Below are positions 9,063 to 17,206 of a stretch of 64,000 nucleotides of DNA, piece after piece (position 1 is the first letter of the stretch; each line of letters starts with the position of its first letter). Source of the stretch: Lamprocystis purpurea DSM 4197 (lineage in GTDB: Bacteria; Pseudomonadota; Gammaproteobacteria; Chromatiales; Chromatiaceae); the NCBI RefSeq assembly GCF_000379525.1, contig NZ_KB902364.1:58615-122614 (forward strand), in the 5' to 3' direction. The position numbers and the translations under genes were made by a program. Below the pieces are notes generated by a model. The model saw nothing but the letters and a program-made list of their open reading frames with translations. It made no database searches and was not told where the DNA came from.

Positions 9063-9310
9063 ACCGTGAAAGTCGCGCAGCGACCCTGTGGGAGCGGCGT
9101 CCCGCCGCGATGGGGCCAGGCGCGTAGCCCTACCGTTCGCGGTCACCGCGGCACCCATCGCGGCGGGACGCCGCTCCCACGGGGGACATTCATCTTCCGG
9201 GGTGGCTAATCCTTGCCATGGCCGTTAGCCGGACGAGGGCCGCCCGGACGCGAGGTCGACCGGCTGAAGCCGCGACCGCCGGTCTGATGGTCGGAGCAAC
9301 GATCAAGTCC
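9063..9310 (+). repeat. Dispersed intergenic repeat, copy A (inverted partner at 11967-12221)
   Basis: About 250 bases that recur in reverse orientation at 11967-12221 with roughly 85% identity by eye. Inside is a perfect 27-base inverted repeat (9088-9114 with 9154-9180, arms beginning GTGGGAGCGGCGTCCC) around a 39-base spacer. Downstream of the hairpin both copies share CATCTTCCGGGGTGGCT and GGCCGTTAGCCGGACGAG. The gap between the coiled-coil gene and the flippase gene (8990-9494) holds this element and no gene; nothing recognisable was seen in 9311-9494. Confidence 0.85.
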
Positions 9311-9494
9311 GCCGCCCACTTTCCCTCCACTCAAGATATCAGAGTGTGGGCAGATTTGAGGCAAAAATCCTGGCGCGGCCGCCGAGCAGCCAGAGGCGCC
9401 GCGCGCGAGCGGACGACATCATCAGGTCCAGGATGCCGCGTTTCGCTACGATCGGCGCAGCCTGCACCAAATAGATCCTTTCCCGGAAATGACC

Positions 9495-10460
9495 TTACCG
9501 CACACCCGCCGGCCGCGGCAGCAGAAAAGCCAACCCGCCCAACAGCAAGGTCGTACCGAGCACGAACAGGTGCAGGTTGACCGCTCCGGCAAGCGCGACC
9601 CGGGGGTCCACCCCCAAGGGGATCAGGGCCGCGACCGCGGCCAGTTCATAGCTGCCGCTGCCGGCGATGCCGTGGAAGGGCAGGACGCTCGACAGTTCAG
9701 CCCCCATGACTCCGGCCATCACCCGCCAGAAATCGACCGGAACGAAATGCGCCAGCACGCTGGCGAAGGCGATGAGCTTCAGCGTCCAGGTGACCGCTGT
9801 CCACAAGTAGACCCGGACGATCCGCCAGGGGTCGCGCGGGGCGGCGGCGGCGACCGTGCGCACCAAACGCCGCGCGCGCCCGCCCCCGGCGAGCCGGGGC
9901 GAGGTCCCCGCACGGCTGATCAGGGCGAGCAGCGACAGTGCACCGATCCAGACCAGACCGGCCGCCCACCACAGCCAGCCGGGATCGCGCAGATACAGGA
10001 TCAGGATGCCGATCAGACCCAGGAAGTGCATGTCCAGGATGCGGATCCACAGGAGCGCGGCACCCGCGTCGAGTACGCCGAAGCCGAAATAGCGGCGCAT
10101 CAGCCAGGGGAAGACCAATTCCCCGGTGCGCATCGGCAGCAGATTGTTGGCCGCATTGTGCAGGATGGTGAGACGCAGCAGCGGCATGAACCGGCCGCTG
10201 AACCGCGGACTGAACCAGGCGGAGACGCGCACCGCCCGCACGCCATAGCTCAGTGCCGCGAGCAGGACGAGCCAGGCAATCAGCGTCGGGGAGAAGGCGC
10301 GCCAAGGGGCGAGCAGCGGGCCCCAGCCGACGGTGAAGTGCACCGCGGCGATCAGGACGACGAGCAGTCCGGCACCGATGGCCCAATCGCGCGGCCGGCC
10401 GAGCCGCAGGGTCGCCGCATCGCGGTCAGGAGGCTGCCGCGACTCGCCTGGCGGCGGCAT
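9495..10460 (-). CDS. Lysylphosphatidylglycerol synthase-type (YbhN/AglD-like) membrane flippase
   Basis: A 321-residue polytopic membrane protein with about seven or eight hydrophobic segments. It has the family pattern RLTILHNAANNLLPMRTGELVFPWLM (read as two overlapping parts, RLTILHNAANN and LLPMRTGELVFPW) in the middle and the C-terminal IAGSGSYELAA segment. These are hallmarks of the flippase domain found alone in YbhN/AglD-type proteins and as the membrane half of MprF. No lysyl-transferase domain is present. The start at MPPPGESRQ avoids an extensive overlap with the upstream gene, leaving 11 bases between them. Lipid transport is inferred from the family; the substrate is unknown. It appears coupled to the LpxL-like gene. 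Confidence 0.82.
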   Translation of the reverse strand: MPPPGESRQPPDRDAATLRLGRPRDWAIGAGLLVVLIAAVHFTVGWGPLLAPWRAFSPTLIAWLVLLAALSYGVRAVRVSAWFSPRFSGRFMPLLRLTILHNAANNLLPMRTGELVFPWLMRRYFGFGVLDAGAALLWIRILDMHFLGLIGILILYLRDPGWLWWAAGLVWIGALSLLALISRAGTSPRLAGGGRARRLVRTVAAAAPRDPWRIVRVYLWTAVTWTLKLIAFASVLAHFVPVDFWRVMAGVMGAELSSVLPFHGIAGSGSYELAAVAALIPLGVDPRVALAGAVNLHLFVLGTTLLLGGLAFLLPRPAGVR

Positions 10461-10471
10461 GGCGTCCAGGC

Positions 10472-11419
10472 TCAGCGGCGCCGTTGTTTCGGCGGATAAA
10501 TCGGCGGCTCGCCCGGCGGGCGGGTCTTGAAGCGGCGGTGCACCCAAAAATATTGCTCCGGCATGGTGTGAAGCCGCGCCTCGATCACCTGGTTCATCCG
10601 GGCGGCATCGGCCTGCGGGTCACCGCTCGGAAAGGGCGCGAGGGGCGGATCGAAGATCAGTTCCAGACCCTGCCCCCAGGGCAGATAGCGCGCGAAGGTC
10701 GGGATCACCAAGGCGCCGCTCATGGCGGCAAAGCGTCCGAGCATCGGGATCGTCGAAGCGGCCACCCCACAGAAGGGCACGAACAGACCACGACGCCCGG
10801 CATCCTGATCCGGCAGGTAAAAGAAAGGGATTCCCTGTTTGATGACGCGCAGCAGGCCGCGCAGGTCGTCACTGCGCTCGATCGAGACACTGCCGTACTG
10901 GCGCCGCGCCCGTTTCACCTGCCAATCCACCACCGGATCGCGGATCTTCTGATACATGTAGACCCCGGAATGGACCAGGCCGGTAAAGGCCGCCCCGCCC
11001 AGTTCCAGGCCCACGAAGTGCGGGACCAGCACGATCACCGGTCGCCCGGCGGCGATGCAGCCGTCGATGCACGCGCGGTTGCGCACGCGCACCAGTCGCC
11101 CCAGGCGCGCCCGCGAGATGCCCCACCCGACCCCCTGACTCAGGGCCGCGACCCCGAGCCAGCCGAAATGGGCGCGCAGCACGCGCTCGCGCTCCTCGGG
11201 CGCGGCAGCGGCAAGGCAGATCGCCAGATTGCGCCGCGCCACGGCGCGCCGTTCCCGCGCCAGCAGATAAGCGACCCGTCCAAACCCCTGACCCAAGGCC
11301 CAAAGAAGCGGGAACGGCAGCCGCCCCAGTGCATAGACGAGACCGACCACCAGCCAGCTCGGCCAGTGGCGGGGGTGCCGGAGTCCGTTGCCATCACCCA
11401 TCGCGTGCGTACCTGACAT
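10472..11419 (-). CDS. LpxL/HtrB-type lipid A acyltransferase family protein
   Basis: A 315-residue protein of the lysophospholipid acyltransferase superfamily. HFVGLE fits the catalytic HX4D/E box (about residue 134), followed by DDLRGLLRVIKQGIPFFYLPDQDAG, of which IPFFYLPDQD is the conserved core near 210-220, and VPFCGVAASTIP. An N-terminal hydrophobic region (about 18-50) fits membrane attachment. LpxL-type enzymes add a secondary acyl chain to lipid A on the cytoplasmic face. Whether this is the housekeeping LpxL or a paralog for another lipid cannot be told from sequence alone; a second family member lies in the pigment cluster at 22621. Confidence 0.85.
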   Translation of the reverse strand: MSGTHAMGDGNGLRHPRHWPSWLVVGLVYALGRLPFPLLWALGQGFGRVAYLLARERRAVARRNLAICLAAAAPEERERVLRAHFGWLGVAALSQGVGWGISRARLGRLVRVRNRACIDGCIAAGRPVIVLVPHFVGLELGGAAFTGLVHSGVYMYQKIRDPVVDWQVKRARRQYGSVSIERSDDLRGLLRVIKQGIPFFYLPDQDAGRRGLFVPFCGVAASTIPMLGRFAAMSGALVIPTFARYLPWGQGLELIFDPPLAPFPSGDPQADAARMNQVIEARLHTMPEQYFWVHRRFKTRPPGEPPIYPPKQRRR

Positions 11420-11440
11420 CTGAACAACGTGGTTGCTTTG

Positions 11441-11878
11441 TTACTCGAACACGGCCTCGGCGATCCGCGCCACATAGGGCAGGCCGGCAAGGGCGTGGAG
11501 TATCGCCCGAAATCCGTCCTGATGGGTATTGCCGAGGACCAGAACCTGATCGGGCGTGCAGCCGATGCGCCCGCGGCTGCCCGGATGGAAGCGGGCGCTG
11601 GGGTCGATGGCCGCCACCTGGGCACGGAACGCGGGGCCATCCGGGATGCAGAATTCATAGTCCAGGGCGCGCAGGCCGTCGGGCGGACCCTGGAGCCCGG
11701 ATGCGTTCAGCCGGTTCAGGTCGAAGCCGATCGGCGCCGCGGCGCCGTCCCCCGCCGTCGCGCCGACCGGGCCACCGAGCAGCGCGCTCAGCACCAAGCC
11801 AACACACATTCCACGTCGACGTGACAAGCCATCCTGTCGGGCTTGGGAGCGGTTCAGGAATAAGCGATACACGTCCAT
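11441..11878 (-). CDS. Small secreted protein of unknown function
   Basis: A 145-residue protein with a probable signal peptide (charged N-terminus MDVYRLFLNRSQARQDGLS, hydrophobic core CVGLVLSALLGG, cleavage near ATAG). The mature part contains FCIPDGPAFRAQVAAIDP, RGRIGCTPDQVLVLGNTHQ and ILHALAGLPYVARIAE, a pattern I associate with uncharacterised secreted proteins also found in cyanobacteria. The two cysteines in the mature domain could form a disulfide. The frame is open far upstream, but that part reads through a GTTGTC repeat as poly-Gln/Arg and is unlikely to be coding. It lies 21 bases upstream of the LpxL-like gene and is probably co-transcribed with it. Confidence 0.65.
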   Translation of the reverse strand: MDVYRLFLNRSQARQDGLSRRRGMCVGLVLSALLGGPVGATAGDGAAAPIGFDLNRLNASGLQGPPDGLRALDYEFCIPDGPAFRAQVAAIDPSARFHPGSRGRIGCTPDQVLVLGNTHQDGFRAILHALAGLPYVARIAEAVFE

Positions 11879-11903
11879 CAGGAAGCACCTTTGGTATCTC
11901 GGT

Positions 11904-11946
11904 CGTTGCCGTTGTCGTTGCCGTTGTCGTTGTCGTTGTCGTTGTC
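11904..11946. repeat. GTTGYC hexanucleotide tract
   Basis: About seven tandem hexamers of the type GTTGTC or GTTGCC. The flank CTCGGTCGTT before it and CGATGAT-CCC-CGAGGA after it are also found around the hexamer tract at 28135, so this is a recurrent unit. With the repeat copy B and the tract at 12294 it fills the 443-base gap between the secreted protein and tamB; no gene was seen there. Confidence 0.8.
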
Positions 11947-11966
11947 GAAACGATGATACCCACGAG

Positions 11967-12221
11967 GACCTTGATCGTCGCTCCAGCCGCAAGAAAACCG
12001 GAGGGCGAGGCTTTAACCGGTCGACCTCGCGTCTGGGCGGCACTCGTCCGGCTAACGGCCATGGAAGGAACATCAAGCCACCCCGGAAGATGAAAGTCCC
12101 CCATGGGAGCGGCGTCCCGCCGCGATGCGGTGCCGCGGTGGCCTCGAACACTGCGGTTGCGCGCCCGGCCCCATCGCGGCGGGACGCCGCTCCCACGGGG
12201 TCGCTGCGCGATTTTCACGGT
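11967..12221 (-). repeat. Dispersed intergenic repeat, copy B (inverted partner at 9063-9310)
   Basis: Reverse-orientation homolog of copy A, with the same internal hairpin (arms at about 12103-12127 and 12171-12196, slightly degenerate here) and the same flanks on both sides. Differences are scattered substitutions and short indels, so the copies are diverged rather than recently duplicated. Together they bracket the three envelope genes at 9495-11878. Confidence 0.85.
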
Positions 12222-12293
12222 AAGCCTCGCGACCGCCAGTGCGAAACGCCGATCGACAGCGGGCTGGCTCATGCCCAAATTGAATCGGCTTCT

Positions 12294-12321
12294 CCGACTA
12301 CGATTACGACAACGACAACGG
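12294..12321. repeat. CGATTAC/CGACAA hexanucleotide tract at the 3' end of tamB
   Basis: A short run of hexamers (CGACTA, CGATTA, CGACAA) complementary in style to the GTTGTC tract at 11904, directly abutting the tamB stop codon. The two tracts could pair as a long imperfect hairpin across copy B. Confidence 0.7.
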
Positions 12322-15300
12322 CTATCGCTCGAACTTGTAGAAAATATCCCCGCCCGGATTCTCTCCGGTCTCGGTCTGAAGTTCGATGTTGCGGCTCCAG
12401 TCATACCGCAGCTTCACCGCGTCCTTGCGGTCACCGATGCCGCTCTCGTATTCCACGAACAGCTTGGGCGCCACATAGGTTCCGACCGAGATCGACTGGT
12501 CCTCCAGACCCGAATCACTGCGGGGCGCGATCCCGGTCAGGAGGTACTTGGTGATCTCCGCCTGGCTCAGGTTCGGATCACTATCCGAGAAGAAGGCGAG
12601 TTTCGGCTTGCGGATGTTCCCGAGGACCCGCACGCCGGCACTGGCACTTGCAGTCTCACGCTGGGCCTGGAGCAAGAGACCGGGATTGCCGATGGGCGTC
12701 ATCGCATAGACCAACCGCCCTTGCTCGATGGTCAAAGGGGCGCCGATCTCGGCGCCCAGACCGAAACCGGCGGAGAAACGGTAGATCCCATCGACGATGG
12801 CCAGTTGACCATCCCCCAGCATCTCCTTGCCCGGGGCCTGCACCACCCGCAAATCGCCGGTCAGTCGACCACGCACCCCGAAGGCGTCGAGCGTCACGTT
12901 GTCGCCGAGCTTCAGACGCAGATCGATGTCGATCGGAAACGGTGGCTTTTCCGATCCGGCCTGATCGATCAACACCACATCCGGTGACGCCGAGAGCGTG
13001 CCCGCCGGGATGGCGCGCGGCCGGATACGCGCCTCCGGGACACTGATCTCGCCCGAGACGCGGGCGCCCGGCGGTGTCAGATCGACCTGGATACGCGGCG
13101 CGATCAGGGCGAAATACTCTTTGGTGTTGGCCACCTTGAGTCGCTCACCCGCGATCAGGAAGCGGCCGACCAGACCCGTGGGACCCAGCCGCGCATCACC
13201 GCTCAGTTCCAGCCGTCCACCGCCGATCTGCCCCTGACCCTGGAGATCGATGCGATCCATGGCCGAAGCCAGCAGATTGATGTTGAGATCGGCGATCTTG
13301 AGCCCGATCAGCGGCACCTCGGCGCCGAACTTGCGCAGCGCCGCATTCCCTTTGACCCCGGGTTTGCCGAGGGTCCCGCTCAACGACAGATCGGCGGCGA
13401 TGCTCCCGGTCACCCCGGTCAGGTCCGGCACCAACTGGGCCAGACGCGCCAACCCGTCGATTTTCGCCTTGAGGCCGCCGCGCAGGGGCTGATCCGGACG
13501 CGCCGGATTGTCCAGCCGCCAGCCCGGTAATTCCGCCGATGCGCTGACCTCACCCAACCCCTTGAGCGGAAGAGCGAGACGCCCCCCCAGGCCCTTGGTT
13601 CCCGCGTCCAGTGTCAGGCGGGTCCTGGAGAAATCCAGCACCTCCGATCGGCCTCCGCCCATGATCAGGCGGATACGCCCATCGGGAACCGCAGCGACCA
13701 GATTGCCGGTCAGTAACGGACCCGAGGCTTGGAAACGGCCCTTGATCTGGGCCGCACCCTCGGCACTCTGATTCTCCGACAACAGGCCCTGGAGCAACTC
13801 GAACCCGAGCTTGTCCAGGTCGATATCCGCAGTCCACTGACCCGCCGCGGTTTGGTTGAAGCCGACACAGCCCCCCGAGCCCTTGCCGTTGCGCAGACAC
13901 AGGGGCCCGGCGGCAATCCTGGGACCGGCGAGCACAACCGGCATGGTCTTCTGTAAACGCCAATTGCCATAGGGTTGACTGTCCAGATCGAACCGGGTCA
14001 CTGCGCCCTGGTAGGCACCCTGGTCTTTGAGCCCGCCGTTGGCCTCCAGCCGAACCGCCAGCGGTTCGCCCGTCAAGGCGACGCTCAGACGATGGTTCGG
14101 CATACTGCCGTCGCCGCGCACCTTGAGACTGTCCCAACGCAAGGCCCCGACCGCGAGGCCGGTTCCATCGAGTTCGAGCTTGAGCGGCCCCGTGGGGGTC
14201 AATGCCAGATCCAGGTTTCCGGTCAGACCGGCCATGCGCTGGCCGGCCGCTTCGACGCCCTTGGCGCTCAGGTCCATCCGTACCCGCGGCGCCTGCAGCG
14301 TCCCCGCGACCTGGCCCTTGGCTTGGACGCTGCCCTTGGCCTGCGGCAGCAGACTGGCCAGATCGGGCGAGGCGAGTTCGAAACGCAGGTCGAGTGTCTC
14401 GCCCGCCAAGGTGCCGTCCACCCGCGCCATGCTGGGACCCGAGGCCGCGGTGAAGCCCTCCACGCGCAGCGTCCCCGCCGCCATACCGACCTGGCCGGTC
14501 GCGGCGATGGGATAACCCCGCAGGGTGCCCTGCACGCCCTCCAGCGCCGCCGTGAGGTTTGGCCCCTTGGCCTCCAGCGCGCCCTGCGTCCTGATCCGAC
14601 CGTCGATGCGGCCCGGCCACGCGGGCGCATAGGCGCCGGGATCGATCCCGCCGGCCGTCAGATCCGCCTCCCAGGTGACCTGGGGGTCCCAGCCGGCGCG
14701 GGCGCGGCCCTCGATGCGGCCGTTCAAGGCATCCAGCCGCAGGGTCTCGATCACGGTGCCCTGACCATCGCCCGTGCCGCCGACGGACAGCCGCGCGGGC
14801 GGCAGCCCGGGCCCCTGGGAACTGGCCAGCAGGTCATATCTGAAACCGTCGAGCCCGCCCTTGCTCTCCAGCGCAAGGCTGATCCGGTCATCCAGGCCCG
14901 GAGCCAGGCCGGCCGGGTTCAGGTCCTGGCCACGCAACTTCAGGTCCCAGGTGAGCGCGGGCGCCCAGGCGAGGTCGCCGCCAACGTCCAGGGTGCCGCC
15001 CAACGTCTTCAGCACCAGTGCGGCGATGCGGGTGCCGGTGGCGGTCCCGCTGCCCTTGAGATCCAGGTCGATCGCCGGGAACCCGGGGCCTTCGGCCGCG
15101 GCCGCGACGGCATAGTCATAGGCATCGAAGGTGCCGGAGGCGTCCAGCCGGCCGCGCGGGGCCGTGGCCACGAGAGCGCCGGAGAGCGGCCAGCGCAGCC
15201 GCTCCCAGGCGCCCTTGAGCTGGAAGGTGCCGGGGTTGGGTTTGAGGTCCAGGCCGCCCTCGGCCTTGAACACCGCCCCGGAAACCGACTCATGCAGTTG

Positions 15301-16365
15301 CAGCGTGCGCAACGCCAGCGCCCGGTTTTTCCAGGCCGCGTCCAGCTCAGCCTCGAGCCGGCCGAAGTCAGGCAGGTTCGGCGCCTGGGCCTCCAGCGTG
15401 CCGGTCAGGGTCGCCGCATCCAGGTCACCGCGGGTTTCCAGGCGCCCGCGCACCACCACCTCCGGGGCACCCGCCTGAAAATCCGGCACCCGCACGTCCT
15501 TGATCTGGAGCAGACCCTCCCAGTTCGGCCGCCCGAGCAAATCCTGGACCTGGGCATCCAGTTCGACCTGCGCCGAGCCGTTCAGGTCGACCTGCATGAC
15601 CAGCCGCTTGAAGTCGCCGCTGAGCTGACCCCGGCCTTTGATCTGCGCCGCCAACCCCAGACCCAGGTCCCAGTCCAGGCGCAAGTCCAGTGGATACGCG
15701 TCCCGCAGTTCCATTCGGCCCTCGACACGCGCCGCGAGCCGGGGTTCCGACAGGTCGAGTTCCAACCGCAGGAGGTCCAGGTCACTGCCCGCGAGCCCCC
15801 CCGCCAGCAGGGCGCGGTCCAGGACAAAGACGGGCACCGCGCTCCCCCGCTGCAGCACCCGCAGCCGCTCCACCAGGACCTCGTCGATCGCGATCCGCAT
15901 CGGCAGGCCAATCTGCGGCAACGCAATCGGTTGTGGCTCCCGCTCCTGGCCGGGGACAGTGACGATATCCAGGTCGCGCGCAACCAGCCGGGCGACCCGC
16001 AAGGTGCCGCCAAAAACGCTCAGCGGCGACCAGTCCAGATCGAGACTTCCCAACCGCAGGTCCAGGTCGGTGAGATGCACCTCCAGATCCTCCAGATGCA
16101 GCCGCCCCAGGACCCGACCCTCCACCGTACCGACACTGATCACGCCGGTGGCCAGATCCTGGGCGAGCCCGAGCGCGGCACGCAGCCCCGGCTGGGTGCC
16201 GAGCACCAGCAGCAGCACCACGAGAACAACCAGGACAATCTGGACGAACAAGCCGCCGAACAGGCGCAGCGAGCGGATCAGCGGACGGCGCCGCCGGCGC
16301 GCCGGCGTCGCGGTCGGTGGGGACGGGTCAGTTGCGGCCGCGGCGATCTGGACCCCGTCAGTCAT
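12322..16365 (-). CDS. tamB: Translocation and assembly module inner-membrane protein TamB
   Basis: TamB is an inner-membrane-anchored periplasmic bridge (AsmA-like, DUF490 C-terminus) that works with TamA in outer-membrane protein assembly and phospholipid transport. The 1347-residue protein has a basic N-terminus and one signal anchor (about 35-60, around LFVQIVLVVLVVLLLVLGT), a very long run of beta-rich repeats alternating Gly, Leu and polar residues, and the conserved C-terminal block with YLLTGIAPRSDSGLED, APKLFVEYESGIGD, KLRYDWSRNIELQTETGE and a final FYKFER. I start it at MTDGVQIAAA; the upstream 88 codons overlap the Uma2 gene in another frame and read as low-complexity Arg/Ser/Val. 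TamA, its usual upstream neighbour, lies 27 kb away at 43065 on the same strand. Confidence 0.93.
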   Translation of the reverse strand: MTDGVQIAAAATDPSPPTATPARRRRRPLIRSLRLFGGLFVQIVLVVLVVLLLVLGTQPGLRAALGLAQDLATGVISVGTVEGRVLGRLHLEDLEVHLTDLDLRLGSLDLDWSPLSVFGGTLRVARLVARDLDIVTVPGQEREPQPIALPQIGLPMRIAIDEVLVERLRVLQRGSAVPVFVLDRALLAGGLAGSDLDLLRLELDLSEPRLAARVEGRMELRDAYPLDLRLDWDLGLGLAAQIKGRGQLSGDFKRLVMQVDLNGSAQVELDAQVQDLLGRPNWEGLLQIKDVRVPDFQAGAPEVVVRGRLETRGDLDAATLTGTLEAQAPNLPDFGRLEAELDAAWKNRALALRTLQLHESVSGAVFKAEGGLDLKPNPGTFQLKGAWERLRWPLSGALVATAPRGRLDASGTFDAYDYAVAAAAEGPGFPAIDLDLKGSGTATGTRIAALVLKTLGGTLDVGGDLAWAPALTWDLKLRGQDLNPAGLAPGLDDRISLALESKGGLDGFRYDLLASSQGPGLPPARLSVGGTGDGQGTVIETLRLDALNGRIEGRARAGWDPQVTWEADLTAGGIDPGAYAPAWPGRIDGRIRTQGALEAKGPNLTAALEGVQGTLRGYPIAATGQVGMAAGTLRVEGFTAASGPSMARVDGTLAGETLDLRFELASPDLASLLPQAKGSVQAKGQVAGTLQAPRVRMDLSAKGVEAAGQRMAGLTGNLDLALTPTGPLKLELDGTGLAVGALRWDSLKVRGDGSMPNHRLSVALTGEPLAVRLEANGGLKDQGAYQGAVTRFDLDSQPYGNWRLQKTMPVVLAGPRIAAGPLCLRNGKGSGGCVGFNQTAAGQWTADIDLDKLGFELLQGLLSENQSAEGAAQIKGRFQASGPLLTGNLVAAVPDGRIRLIMGGGRSEVLDFSRTRLTLDAGTKGLGGRLALPLKGLGEVSASAELPGWRLDNPARPDQPLRGGLKAKIDGLARLAQLVPDLTGVTGSIAADLSLSGTLGKPGVKGNAALRKFGAEVPLIGLKIADLNINLLASAMDRIDLQGQGQIGGGRLELSGDARLGPTGLVGRFLIAGERLKVANTKEYFALIAPRIQVDLTPPGARVSGEISVPEARIRPRAIPAGTLSASPDVVLIDQAGSEKPPFPIDIDLRLKLGDNVTLDAFGVRGRLTGDLRVVQAPGKEMLGDGQLAIVDGIYRFSAGFGLGAEIGAPLTIEQGRLVYAMTPIGNPGLLLQAQRETASASAGVRVLGNIRKPKLAFFSDSDPNLSQAEITKYLLTGIAPRSDSGLEDQSISVGTYVAPKLFVEYESGIGDRKDAVKLRYDWSRNIELQTETGENPGGDIFYKFER

Positions 16366-16396
16366 GGGCGCTGACCCGGTGATCGGTGTCCAAGGC

Positions 16397-17206
16397 TCAA
16401 GGCTCCAACCCCAGGGCACGCAATCGCGCGGCCAACTGCTCGGCACGTGCGTGCTCCTGCTCGGCACGGGCACGCTCCTGCTCCGCGCGGGTACGCTCCT
16501 GCTCGGCACGGGCACACTCCTGCTCGGCACGGGCACGCTCCTGCTCGACACTGTCACGCGCCGACCGCGCTTGCGCGGCCTCGTGCTCAGCCTTGGCGGT
16601 CGCCCGCGCGGCACGCGCCGCCTCATCACGCAGCCGCGCGGCCAACTCGACCGAGGTCAAGAACGGCTGCCCTTGGGGATCGAAGATCTCCAGCGTCTCG
16701 CCGCTCAACGCAAAGCGGATACCCAGCCGCGGGCTGACCCAGCCCTTCAAGTGGGACATCCGCCGCAACCGCCCCTCCTGGCGCAGCCAAACCTCCAGCG
16801 TGTTGGGCGAGGGATCATAGACGTAGTACTCCTCAACCCCATAGGCATCGTAGAAGGCCAGTTTGTCGGCCATCTCCTTGACGCTGTTGGCCGGAGAGAG
16901 GACCTCGAAGACCACCTGCGGCGCAATACCGCCCTCTTCCCACTGTTTGTAAGAGCCGCGGCGACCCTTGGGCCGCCCGATGGCGACCATCACGTCCGGG
17001 GCCACCGGCCCCGTGATCCGACGGTCGGGAACCGGATACCAGAAGAGATCCCCGGCGACGAAGACCTGCGGGTCCCGCGCGAAGAGGATCTCGAGGTTCT
17101 CCTTGATCTTGACCAGCCATTCATACTGCTCGGTATTCTCCGCCATGGGCTCGCCGTCGCTCTCCGGATAGGGGTCGTCGGGGTCGAAATGTGCGAGCGG
17201 ATTCAT
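16397..17206 (-). CDS. Uma2-family putative endonuclease with C-terminal coiled coil
   Basis: A 269-residue protein. The N-terminal 190 residues have the Uma2/DUF820 pattern: APDVMVAIG (D), VVFEVLSPAN (E) and KEMADKLAFYDAYGVEEYYVYDP (the lysine region of a PD-ExK nuclease fold). The C-terminal 70 residues are heptads of the form RAEQERA, a charged coiled coil encoded by a nearly perfect 21-base tandem repeat. The ATG overlaps the stop of the radical SAM gene by four bases. It lies 31 bases ahead of tamB, so it may share its transcript. A natural function for Uma2 proteins is not established. Confidence 0.75.
   Translation of the reverse strand: MNPLAHFDPDDPYPESDGEPMAENTEQYEWLVKIKENLEILFARDPQVFVAGDLFWYPVPDRRITGPVAPDVMVAIGRPKGRRGSYKQWEEGGIAPQVVFEVLSPANSVKEMADKLAFYDAYGVEEYYVYDPSPNTLEVWLRQEGRLRRMSHLKGWVSPRLGIRFALSGETLEIFDPQGQPFLTSVELAARLRDEAARAARATAKAEHEAAQARSARDSVEQERARAEQECARAEQERTRAEQERARAEQEHARAEQLAARLRALGLEP

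Noticed and set aside
11441-12196. Longer version of the secreted-protein gene beginning near 12196
   Set aside because: The extension reads through the GTTGTC tract as Gln/Arg repeats and through repeat copy B; the signal peptide begins at the inner ATG.
13975-16374. Long + strand frame opposite tamB
   Set aside because: Composition is dominated by Gln, Arg, Pro and Gly with no recognisable motif, and it is the antisense shadow of the conserved tamB gene.
16440-16560. Tandem repeat that could be a regulatory or CRISPR element
   Set aside because: It is the in-frame RAEQERA coiled-coil tail of the Uma2 gene.
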